50,136 bases of DNA from Polyangiaceae bacterium. Its GTDB lineage: Bacteria > Myxococcota_A > Polyangia > Polyangiales > Polyangiaceae. Position numbers and translations under genes: made by a program. Of the stretch, positions 44,028 to 50,136 are shown in pieces (the first letter of the stretch is position 1; every line of letters starts with the position of its first letter). Below the pieces are notes generated by a model. The model was not told where the DNA came from. It did no database searches and saw only the letters and a list, made by a program, of their open reading frames with translations. The stretch spans positions 1-50,136 of the forward strand of contig JAICQL010000031.1 in NCBI GenBank assembly GCA_025937895.1, given 5' to 3'.

Positions 44028-45536
44028 TCAGGCATTACCCTCGCTCTCCACGTCGCGCGGGAATGTGGCCTCGAACGTCGTACCCTGCTCGGCGCTCGAC
44101 TCGGCACGAAGCGCGCCCCCGTGAGCGCGCACGATGCGCTCGGAAATATAGAGCCCCAGCCCCAGCCCGGCCGAGCGTAGCTGGACCTTGCGCGCCCTGC
44201 GCGGTGGCACAAACAACGATGGCAGCAGCTCCGGCGGGATCGCCGGGCCGTAGTTTTGCACCCGCAAGCTCACGTACCAGCCCTGCTGGGCCAGGCTCAC
44301 CAGGACGGGGCGACTGGTGTCACCGTGGCTGACGGCGTTGCTCAGCAGATGGGTCAGGACCTGCTCGAAGCGGTCTGCGTCCACGCTGACCAGGCATTGC
44401 TCATCCGCGCGCAGATCGAGCTGCAGCCCCGGATGGGCAACGCGCGTCTCCTCCACGATCTTGGCCACCAGCAGCCGCAGATCGCGCGGCGCCGTGCGGC
44501 TCACGGAGATGCCACCGGTCCAGCGATCCCGCGCCATGTCCAGCGCCTGCTCCAGCATGCGCTGCATGCGGACGCCGCTGCTCACCACGCGCTCGACGAG
44601 CCTGTGGTGATCCGCCGTCAGCTCGCCGCGCAGGGTCATCAGGCGAGCCGCGGTCAGGATGGTGTTGAGCGGCTGGCGCAGGTCACGACCCAGCAGGCCC
44701 ATGATGTCCTGCTTGAAGTCCTCTCCCGCCTGCAGGTACGCGCGGGCCTCTCGCTCGCGATCCATGCTGGAGCGCAGCTCCGCCTCGACGCGACTGCGGC
44801 TCTCCAGCATCTCGCGCAGCGCCCCCTCCGCCGCCTGGCGCTGCCTGGTCTCGCTCTCCAGAGCGCGGGCGCGCTGCTGGAGCACGGTGATCTCTCGCAG
44901 GCGCTCGGTCATGTCGTGCAGCCCGGAGAAGCCCTCCGTCGGGATCACGTGCGTGTGCAGGGCACACAGCTGCTCGAAGCGCGCCCCATCGCGCGGCTCA
45001 CAGAAGCGCCCGATGTCGTAGGCGCACAGGAGTGAGAAATCGTGCACCAGGCCAGCTGCGTTCCACAGCTCCTCCAGCTGCAGCGCGGCGCTGAAATTGC
45101 CATCGCGCCAGAGCAAGTTCACCATCTCGCCGAAGGCGCGCACCCGCCCGCCCGGAAAGGCCCGGGCGGCGCGCAACAAGCGCTCCAGCTCGGCATTGAA
45201 GCGCCCTGCATCGGGCTGGCCATCCACCAGCAAGCTGTCGAGCAACTCGCGCGCGTCCACCAGGGTGAGCTGCCCGCTGCGTAGCGCTGCCAGCGCGCGC
45301 TCCGGCCCCAGCGCAGAGAGGATGGCCTGAGCGTGCGCTGGCTCCGCGATCAGCAGCAGGCGCTCCCCCGCGGCTGCCCCCGCAGCCAGATAGTGAGCGA
45401 CGGTCTCCGACAGGAAGCGGCCCTCTTCGTAGAATTGTACAAAGTGGCTGCCGGGCACTGGCACACCCAGGAGCTCTGCAGCGATGTGTGCAGCAGCAGC
45501 GGCTGCTGCAGCGGGCTGTGGCAATGATGGGTTCAC
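44028..45536 (-). CDS. MEDS-domain histidine kinase lacking the phospho-acceptor His
   Basis: A 502-residue soluble kinase. MEDS/DcmR-type sensory domain (about 25-190: HFVQFYEEG, LLLIAEP), a coiled coil (about 215-275), a DHp domain and an ATPase domain. At the H-box, where His is expected, the sequence is LLGRDLRQPLNTIL: Arg284 replaces it (codon CGT, one base from CAT). The ATPase domain is largely kept: N-box HLLSNAVSHGD, a G1-type segment NYGPAIPPELL and G2 GLGLGLYIS. It cannot phosphorylate itself on the usual His. It might act in trans, as a phosphatase, or as a nucleotide-controlled switch. GTG 45536 has GGGAG nine bases upstream. An Ala-rich run (about 9-16) is encoded by GCA/GCT/GCC-like triplets. 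Confidence 0.88.
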   Translation of the reverse strand: MNPSLPQPAAAAAAAAHIAAELLGVPVPGSHFVQFYEEGRFLSETVAHYLAAGAAAGERLLLIAEPAHAQAILSALGPERALAALRSGQLTLVDARELLDSLLVDGQPDAGRFNAELERLLRAARAFPGGRVRAFGEMVNLLWRDGNFSAALQLEELWNAAGLVHDFSLLCAYDIGRFCEPRDGARFEQLCALHTHVIPTEGFSGLHDMTERLREITVLQQRARALESETRQRQAAEGALREMLESRSRVEAELRSSMDREREARAYLQAGEDFKQDIMGLLGRDLRQPLNTILTAARLMTLRGELTADHHRLVERVVSSGVRMQRMLEQALDMARDRWTGGISVSRTAPRDLRLLVAKIVEETRVAHPGLQLDLRADEQCLVSVDADRFEQVLTHLLSNAVSHGDTSRPVLVSLAQQGWYVSLRVQNYGPAIPPELLPSLFVPPRRARKVQLRSAGLGLGLYISERIVRAHGGALRAESSAEQGTTFEATFPRDVESEGNA

Positions 45537-46029
45537 CGCTGCAATCTCCCGTGCTCGTGCGGCAGAGCGTGCTCGTGCGCGAAGCGCGCTTCAGCCAGCC
45601 AGCTCGCGACCGATAGTGTGGCGTTTTGCACGATGCGCGTCAACGCGACATCAGCCGAGCAGACTCGCCTGCCCGGGGTTGACGATGCTTGGCCCCCCAT
45701 TCTCTCGCGCCCCCCCCACGCCCTCGCGCAGCGCCGTCTGCGGCGAGTTGCCGCACTGGGGCGCTCTCGCACTCACGTGGCGCGAGCCTGTGGTCGCGCA
45801 GCTAGCCCCGACCGGGTGCGGCCCCGGCGGCTCCATCGGCAACCCTGGCCCCACCACACCGCTGCGCACCGGCGCCGCCGCTGGCATGAGCGATGCACAT
45901 CGTCGCCCCTGTCGAGCGACCCGGCACGCCCGCGCCCAGGGTGCGCGTGACGAGAGCTCGGCTGCCACCCAACACCACCTAGCAGCGCGACACAGCCGGC
46001 AGCCCCGCGCGCGCTGCTCCAGGGAGATC
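45537..46029. other. 493-base divergent intergenic region
   Basis: The frame of the ferritin gene stays open through it, but the translation (Arg/Ala/Pro-rich, no helix pattern of EncFtn) and the AGGGAG site argue against a longer protein. No strong hairpin, sigma-54 element or other gene was seen. It presumably holds the promoters of the MEDS kinase and the encapsulin operon. Confidence 0.45.
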
Positions 46030-46416
46030 ATGACAGATTCGAGCAAGGGCTTACACGAAGAGAACCTGAGCGCCGGTGTGATCGACCGTCACCGCGCCGT
46101 CGTCTCGCTCATGGAGGAGCTGGAGGCCGCGGACTGGTACGCGCAGCGCGCGGAAGTGGCGACCGACCCGGAGCTGCGCGCGATCCTGACCCACAACGGT
46201 GATGAGGAGAAGGAGCACGCGGCCATGGTGCTGGAGTGGCTTCGCCGCCATGACGCCGCGCTCGATGGCCATCTCCGAACCTACCTTTACCAGGAGGGCT
46301 CGATCACCGAGCGCGAAGAGCAGAAAGAAGGCGCATCCGCGCCGGCCGAGGCACGGCCGCTCTCCAGGTCGGATGGCTCGCTCGGCATCGGTAGCCTCAG
46401 GGTGAAGACATCATGA
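46030..46416 (+). CDS. Encapsulated ferritin (EncFtn), encapsulin cargo
   Basis: A 128-residue ferroxidase of the encapsulated-ferritin family, close in pattern to the Haliangium and Rhodospirillum proteins. Two helices carry the diiron ligands: Glu in SLMEELEAADWYAQRA and Glu/His in DEEKEHAAMVLEWLRR. A flexible linker follows, then a C-terminal targeting peptide (DGSLGIGSLRVK, of the LxIGSLK type) that binds the inner wall of the shell. The family oxidises Fe(II) for mineral storage inside the capsule. AGGGAG precedes ATG 46030. It overlaps the encapsulin gene by ATGA. Confidence 0.95.
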   Translation: MTDSSKGLHEENLSAGVIDRHRAVVSLMEELEAADWYAQRAEVATDPELRAILTHNGDEEKEHAAMVLEWLRRHDAALDGHLRTYLYQEGSITEREEQKEGASAPAEARPLSRSDGSLGIGSLRVKTS

Positions 46417-47219
46417 ACGATCTCCGGCGTAAGCTTGCCCCTATCACCAAGAGCGCGTGGAGCGCCATCGACGAAGAGGCGCGTCAGGATCTGGAGGTGG
46501 TGCTCACTGCGCGGCGCATCGTGGATTTCAAGGGCCCGCTTGGCTGGACCACCTCCGCCGTGGGGCTGGGCAGGGTGCAGGAGCTACCGCGGCCGCCATT
46601 CGCAGGCGTCTCCGCTGCCATCCGCGGCGTCCAGCGGCTGGTGGAGCTGCGCGTGGACTTCGAGCTACCGCGCGCCGAGCTGGATGCGCTGGAGCGTGGC
46701 GCAGCACAGCTGGAGCTGGAGCCCGTGCGTAACGCGGCTCGCGCCATCGCGGCAGCGGAAGATCGCATGGTCTTCTACGGTTACCCGGAGGCGGACATCG
46801 AGGGCATCTTTAGCGCGTCGCAGCCGGCCGCTCTCACCTTGACCCGCGACTACCTGAAGTACCCGCTGGTGGTCTCGGAGGCGCTGGCGCGCCTGCACGC
46901 GGAGGGCGTGGGTGGGCCGTACGCGATCGCGCTCGGGCCCGACTGCTACAAAGGCCTGACCGGCACCGCGACCAGCGCTGGCTATCCGGTGTTGAGCCAC
47001 GTCCGGCAGCTGATCGGCAGTGAGCCGCTCTGGGCACCCAGCATCGATGGAGCGCTCGTGGCCAGCTTGCGCGGCGGCGATTTCGAGCTCATCGTGGGGA
47101 GAGACCTCTCGGTGGGCTACGCAGACCACTCGAGCACGATCGTGAAGCTGTACCTGCAGGAGAGCCTCACGTTCCGGGTCCTATCGCCGGAAGCGGCGGT
47201 GCCGCTCGTCTATCGCTGA
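46413..47219 (+). CDS. enc: Encapsulin shell protein (family 1, linocin-M18 type)
   Basis: A 268-residue HK97-fold shell protein. Characteristic stretches are LAPITKSAWSAIDEEAR at the start, FKGPLGWTTSAVG, FYGYPEADIEGIF, GGPYAIALGPDCYKG, GGDFELIVGRDLSVGY and LYLQESLTFRVLSPEAAVPL at the end. Length is typical of family 1 (about 265-285). It self-assembles into a nanocompartment, here loaded with EncFtn from the overlapping gene. The gene has its own start at ATG 46413, inside the EncFtn stop. The next gene (47278) is a lipoprotein, possibly unrelated. Confidence 0.97.
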   Translation: MNDLRRKLAPITKSAWSAIDEEARQDLEVVLTARRIVDFKGPLGWTTSAVGLGRVQELPRPPFAGVSAAIRGVQRLVELRVDFELPRAELDALERGAAQLELEPVRNAARAIAAAEDRMVFYGYPEADIEGIFSASQPAALTLTRDYLKYPLVVSEALARLHAEGVGGPYAIALGPDCYKGLTGTATSAGYPVLSHVRQLIGSEPLWAPSIDGALVASLRGGDFELIVGRDLSVGYADHSSTIVKLYLQESLTFRVLSPEAAVPLVYR

Positions 47220-47277
47220 CCTCCGGCTCGGCTGGGAGTGGCCGAGAGCGCGGTGGAGGCAGCACTCGGAGGGAGTC

Positions 47278-47682
47278 ATGCGCCTCGCACCTGAACGCTG
47301 TTTGGTCATCGCAATGTTTGCGCTGTGCGGCTGCGCCGGTAGCCCGCGTCGCCCGCAGCTAGCAGACCCGCAGCTAGCCAAGGCAGAGCCCGTCACTGCA
47401 GAGCCATCTGCTGGCGAGGCCATCGCAGAGGCTCGCTGCGACCGCCAGGTGAGCTGCAACAACGTCGGCACGGACAGGCGCTACAGCTCACTCGAGGACT
47501 GCCTGACCCGCGTCTGGACGGGCTGGCAGAGTGATCTGGTGGAGAGCGAGTGCCCGAACGGCATCGATCCGCAACAGCTGGACGCATGCTTGACGGACAT
47601 CCGCGTGCTGGAGTGCAGCGTGGAGCTGGAGTCGCTGGACATGTTGCCCGCGTGCGCCCAGCTGTGTAGCGCCGAGCCGTGA
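47278..47682 (+). CDS. Cys-rich lipoprotein (paralogue of 14507-14917)
   Basis: A 134-residue lipoprotein with lipobox LCGC (Cys19). After a Pro/Ala linker the core aligns with the protein at 14507: EAIAEARCDRQVSCNNVG against ESIAEARCAREDRCQNVG, YSSLEDCLTRV against YSSTQDCLARV, then QQLDACLTDIRVLEC against KELNECLEAVRNEDC. The same cysteines are kept. ATG 47278 follows GGAGGGAG. Function unknown. Paralogy within 33 kb, one copy beside the encapsulin operon, suggests an expanded family in this organism. Confidence 0.85.
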   Translation: MRLAPERCLVIAMFALCGCAGSPRRPQLADPQLAKAEPVTAEPSAGEAIAEARCDRQVSCNNVGTDRRYSSLEDCLTRVWTGWQSDLVESECPNGIDPQQLDACLTDIRVLECSVELESLDMLPACAQLCSAEP

Positions 47683-47695
47683 GCGGCAGCCGCCG

Positions 47696-47728
47696 CTTCT
47701 CAGCCGCTTCTCAGCCGCTTCTCAGCCG
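47696..47728. repeat. 11-base tandem repeat at the kinase 3' end
   Basis: CTTCTCAGCCG occurs three times in a row (47696, 47707, 47718), running into the last codons of the Ser/Thr kinase gene, which reads through the third copy. The repeat lies between two convergent genes. It may be part of a weak terminator or a slippage site that can change the kinase C-terminus. Confidence 0.6.
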
Positions 47729-48993
47729 CCGCTGCTCAGCGCCTCGGGGCCATCCTCCGGCCCCGCATCCCGCCCGATGACGCCCTCCAGGACCGCCGCC
47801 AGACGGGAGCCCCGGAACACGGCCTCCGCCAGCAGCGTGCTCGAGGCGGAGCGCACCCCTTGCAGGAGCTGCCGGCCCTGCGCCGCGACGGGCTCGGGCA
47901 AGGAGGCGGGCCCCGCGTGCCATGCCGAGGCCAGCCCGGCGCCGAGCAGGAAGGTGGCAACCAGCAGCAAGCTCTCCGAGCGCCGGGGCTGCGGTCGCTC
48001 GGGCGCATTCTTGCCCCGTGCCGGCTCCGCGCTACCGGGGGCAGCGGCGGTGGGGCTGCTGCTGGGAGTGGGCACGGCCCGCGGCGCCGTGAAGGGACGC
48101 AGCGCTGACGCGAGGTGGGCGACCGTGCGGAAGCGCTGCTCGCGATCCAGCGCGATGCAGCGCTGAAACACCTTCTCCAGGCCCGGATCGACCCGTACGG
48201 GTAGGTCGGCCAAGGTGGGCCGTGGTCCCTGTAGCACCCGCCAGCAGGTCTCCGAGATGCTGTCGGTCTCGAACGGGTTGGAGCCGGTGAGCAACTCATA
48301 CAGCACCAGCCCCAGCGCCCAGATGTCCGCGCGTTCGTCCACGTCGCTGGCGTTCTGCATCTGCTCGGGAGCCTGGTAGCAGGGTGAGCCCACGGTGGAG
48401 CGCGGGTTGGTCAGGCGCACCTCGCGCGCGCCGGCGCGCCGCCAGCGCGCCACGCCAAAGTCCATGAGCTTGAGCACCGGAGCCGCCCCGCCCTGCTCTG
48501 CCAGAAACAGATTCTCCGGCTTGATGTCGCGGTGCACCAGGCCGATTGAGTGCGCCTCCGCCAGTCCGGCGCACGCTTGCAGCAAGTAGTTGACGGCCTG
48601 CTCCACCGGCAGTGGACCGCGAGCCCGCAGCAGCTCCTGCAGGTTGCGCCCTTCCAGGCGCTCCATCACGATGAAGCACTGCTCGGTGCCGAGCAGCCCT
48701 GCATCATAGATGCGCAGATTGTGTGGCGAGCGCAGCGCTGCACCGGCGCGAGCTTCCAGGGAGAAGCGGGCGCGAGCCTCGGCTGAGTTGACGAGCGCCG
48801 GATTGATGAGCTTCAGCGCCAGCGGTATGCCGAGCTCCAGGTGGGTGGCCGCGTAGACCACGCCCATCCCACCGCTGCCCAGCACCGAGTCGATACGGTA
48901 GCGGCCGGCAAAGCAGCACTCCGCACTCGCCCCCTCGGCAGAAGGCGACGTCTGCGACGCTTGCGAAACACACACCAAGGTGGCTGGGCTCAC
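47722..48993 (-). CDS. Ser/Thr protein kinase, membrane-anchored, catalytically intact
   Basis: A 423-residue kinase. The Gly-rich loop is GSGGMGVVY, the beta-3 Lys is Lys61 (ALKLIN), the catalytic loop is HRDIKPENL (Asp156, Lys158), DFG is at Asp177-Gly179, followed by an APE-like APEQ. After the kinase domain (about 30-300) comes a Pro/Ser linker and one membrane helix (about 341-358, LLLVATFLLGAGLASAW), then about 65 residues outside. It is a good active comparison for the pseudokinase at 32215. It starts at GTG 48993; a second GTG seven codons in is possible. Orphan; no neighbouring phosphatase. Confidence 0.92.
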   Translation of the reverse strand: MSPATLVCVSQASQTSPSAEGASAECCFAGRYRIDSVLGSGGMGVVYAATHLELGIPLALKLINPALVNSAEARARFSLEARAGAALRSPHNLRIYDAGLLGTEQCFIVMERLEGRNLQELLRARGPLPVEQAVNYLLQACAGLAEAHSIGLVHRDIKPENLFLAEQGGAAPVLKLMDFGVARWRRAGAREVRLTNPRSTVGSPCYQAPEQMQNASDVDERADIWALGLVLYELLTGSNPFETDSISETCWRVLQGPRPTLADLPVRVDPGLEKVFQRCIALDREQRFRTVAHLASALRPFTAPRAVPTPSSSPTAAAPGSAEPARGKNAPERPQPRRSESLLLVATFLLGAGLASAWHAGPASLPEPVAAQGRQLLQGVRSASSTLLAEAVFRGSRLAAVLEGVIGRDAGPEDGPEALSSGG

Positions 48994-49142
48994 GGGGCAC
49001 GACCAGCAAGCGATGTGCCACCAACATTCTTGCCGGACGACAGTGCACGCGAGCGCGACCCGCCGCGGTGCCGCCAGCGTGGTCGCGGCCGCTTGCCCCT
49101 GTGGAGACAGTCTGCCTCGCTCCGCTGGATGGCGGATGGGCT

Positions 49143-49163
49143 CCCCCCCTGGGGGGCCCCCCC
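49143..49163. repeat. C7-T-G6-C7 homopolymer cluster
   Basis: Runs CCCCCCC (49143-49149), GGGGGG (49151-49156) and CCCCCCC (49157-49163), then TTTT, lie in the gap between the Ser/Thr kinase and DUF1328 genes. They can fold back on themselves and are prone to slippage or sequencing error. The DUF1328 gene ends 117 bases to the right on the other strand, so it could be a terminator for it. Confidence 0.4.
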
Positions 49164-49279
49164 TTTTGCTTCCTCTGCTGGCGGATCGGTCCCGGCACAG
49201 CTCGGCAGCACGCTGCTTCGCAAGGTCACGTGGATGACGCGCGCTGCAGCGTGCTCCCGGGAGGAAGCGCGCTCAACGC

Positions 49280-49444
49280 TCAGATGGGAGCGCGACGACC
49301 CACGACGAATGCGACCAGGGCCAGGATGATGAACAGGACGAAGAGCACCTTGGCGATGCCTGCGGCGCCAGCGGCGATGCCACCGAAGCCAAACAGGGCC
49401 GCAACGAGCGCGATGACTAGAAATACTGCTGCCCAATGCAACAT
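49280..49444 (-). CDS. DUF1328 small membrane protein
   Basis: A 54-residue protein of two hydrophobic segments ([20 protein letters not shown] and [18 protein letters not shown]) separated by a Gly/Ala turn with the family's [15 protein letters not shown]. This matches the YtjA/DUF1328 family of stress-induced membrane peptides. ATG 49444 is supported by GGAGG five bases upstream. Function unknown. Confidence 0.92.
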   Translation of the reverse strand: MLHWAAVFLVIALVAALFGFGGIAAGAAGIAKVLFVLFIILALVAFVVGRRAPI

Positions 49445-49860
49445 GGGTTCCTCCAGTGATGAAAACGGAGTGGCCGCCCTCACGCGGTCTCCGATGACTC
49501 AAAGAGCAGGCGGCGTGCCAACGCACTGCCGCTGCCGCATGAGCCGCCAAAGTCGGCCCAAATTCGCCTTCTACCGGCTCAGATCAGCGGTAATTCCAGG
49601 CTCGGCGTGCTGGTCCCACACCAGCACGCCACGATCGCAGCTGGCGTGCTGGACAAGGCTGCCACGCTCGAGCGCACGCACTGCCGAGCAGAGCCGCTCG
49701 CGAGCTCTCGCTGCCGTTCGTGCGCGGCGCCGGCGTCACACGTGGAGGCTCACGCCACGCACGCGCCGTTGCTCGCGCGCCGCTGCCCGCTCGCGAATCG
49801 TTTGCAAGCTCCACACGACTCGCGTAGGTTCTTCGCTGACCTTTAGCCCCGGCGATATCG
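49445..49860. other. 416-base divergent intergenic region with hairpins
   Basis: Between the DUF1328 gene (minus) and the terminal CDS (plus). The paired hairpins at 49604-49652 are the main feature. Outside them, frames are Arg/Ala-rich with no domain. No sigma-70 or sigma-54 site was recognised. Confidence 0.4.
49604..49652. promoter_or_regulatory. Two overlapping, mutually exclusive hairpins
   Basis: GGCGTGCTGGT (49604-49614) pairs with ACCAGCACGCC (49620-49630) over a five-base loop. CCAGCACGCCA (49621-49631) instead pairs with TGGCGTGCTGG (49642-49652) over a ten-base loop. Both stems have perfect 11-base arms and share the middle element. The site lies about 210 bases upstream of the terminal CDS. 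It could be an attenuator-like switch or three operator half-sites. Confidence 0.6.
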
Positions 49861-50136
49861 ATGAGCTCTCCTGACTTCTCGCGAGCAGCGCCCGCTGCCC
49901 ATGATCCCTCCGCTAGCTCTGCAGCTGCTTCAGGGCAGGGTGCTTCAGGGCAGGGTGCTTCAGGGCAGGGTGCTTCAGGCCAGGGTGCTTCAGGCCAGGG
50001 TGCTTCAGGCCAGGGAGCGCCTGGCCAAGGGCTGTCCAGCGCCAGCCGCGGCCAGGGTGGCGACGATGCCGGTGTCGACGGCCGCGCGGATGGCGTGGTG
50101 AGCCTCGATGGCCTGTATCAGCAGCAGCTGCGCGGC
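49861..50136 (+). CDS. N-terminus of a protein with ASGQG pentapeptide repeats (partial)
   Basis: The frame opens at ATG 49861 and runs off the window edge without a stop (92 codons visible). After a Ser/Ala-rich start come six ASGQG units, then APGQG, then a Gly/Asp-rich linker and DGVVSLDGLYQQQLRG. Codon bias is normal. The repeat region looks disordered. The first structured part seems to begin at the right edge, so the family cannot be named. A competing frame (49901-50101) has a stop and no domain. Confidence 0.7.
   Translation, partial: MSSPDFSRAAPAAHDPSASSAAASGQGASGQGASGQGASGQGASGQGASGQGAPGQGLSSASRGQGGDDAGVDGRADGVVSLDGLYQQQLRG
49927..50016. repeat. Six-copy 15-base tandem repeat inside the terminal CDS
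   Basis: Units of GCTTCAGG(G/C)CAGGGT begin at 49927 and repeat every 15 bases six times, keeping the frame. Copies 1-3 use GGG and copies 4-6 use GGC for the same Gly, so the array looks like two blocks of three. The last copy has drifted to end in GGGA. Confidence 0.85.

Noticed and set aside
45484..46029. Long N-terminal extension of EncFtn
   Set aside because: The AGGGAG site, the ATG at 46030 and the family length support the short protein; the extra part is Arg/Ala/Pro-rich.
49068..49874. Frame of 268 codons across the DUF1328 gene
   Set aside because: Antisense to DUF1328, Arg/Ser/Ala-rich, no domain.

Overview
The window is high-GC bacterial DNA, densely coding on both strands, with strong third-position G/C bias. 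Gene content points to a member of the Myxococcota or a close relative of the old Deltaproteobacteria. Pointers are many sensor kinases, eukaryote-like Ser/Thr kinases, an encapsulated-ferritin nanocompartment, a TamA/TamB pair and many small Cys-rich lipoproteins. This placement is inference; there is no rRNA or other marker gene here. I see no transposase, integrase, CRISPR array or tRNA, and no obvious island boundary.

Layout. 1-1529: tail of an unknown gene, a single-domain receiver, a haem-oxygenase-fold metal enzyme and a receiver-less RegA/PrrA-type DNA-binding protein. 1533-5173: aromatic amino-acid hydroxylase, methyltransferase and an aldehyde dehydrogenase. 5384-10518: chemosensory operon cheA-cheW-cheW-cheR-cheB with overlapping genes and no receptor or CheY. 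10702-12216: DegP/HtrA protease, followed by a long inverted repeat and a poorly coding stretch. 13359-16085: small stress or envelope genes (hemerythrin, metallothionein-like, Cys-rich lipoprotein, proline-rich and membrane proteins, an exported protein).

16200-25568: an iterated GATA(C/T)C motif, a small zinc-ribbon gene, and a giant cyclic beta-glucan synthase (NdvB type) overlapping it by 4 bases. 25616-35479: signalling and envelope block with two hybrid histidine kinases, a Cys-rich lipoprotein, a small membrane protein coupled to a C39-like peptidase, CsbD, a predicted pseudokinase divergent from a sigma-54 activator, and a GAF-DHp protein lacking an ATPase domain. 35556-42481: tamA-tamB, with TamA carrying a lipobox. 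42560-43910: two envelope lipoproteins, one built from 11-residue repeats. 44028-45536: a MEDS-domain kinase whose phospho-accepting His is Arg. 46030-47219: encapsulated ferritin and encapsulin shell. 47278-50136: a second Cys-rich lipoprotein, an apparently active Ser/Thr kinase, a DUF1328 membrane peptide, and the start of a gene with ASGQG repeats behind two mutually exclusive hairpins.

The recurring theme is envelope and stress physiology under dense phosphosignalling, in which several proteins keep their fold but have lost key catalytic residues (pseudokinase at 32215-33186, His-less kinase at 44028-45536, ATPase-less DHp protein at 34820-35479). The best candidates for something undescribed are the coupled C39-peptidase/GG-tail pair (28794-29707), the zinc ribbon fused by overlap to ndvB, and the alternative-hairpin leader at 49604-49652.
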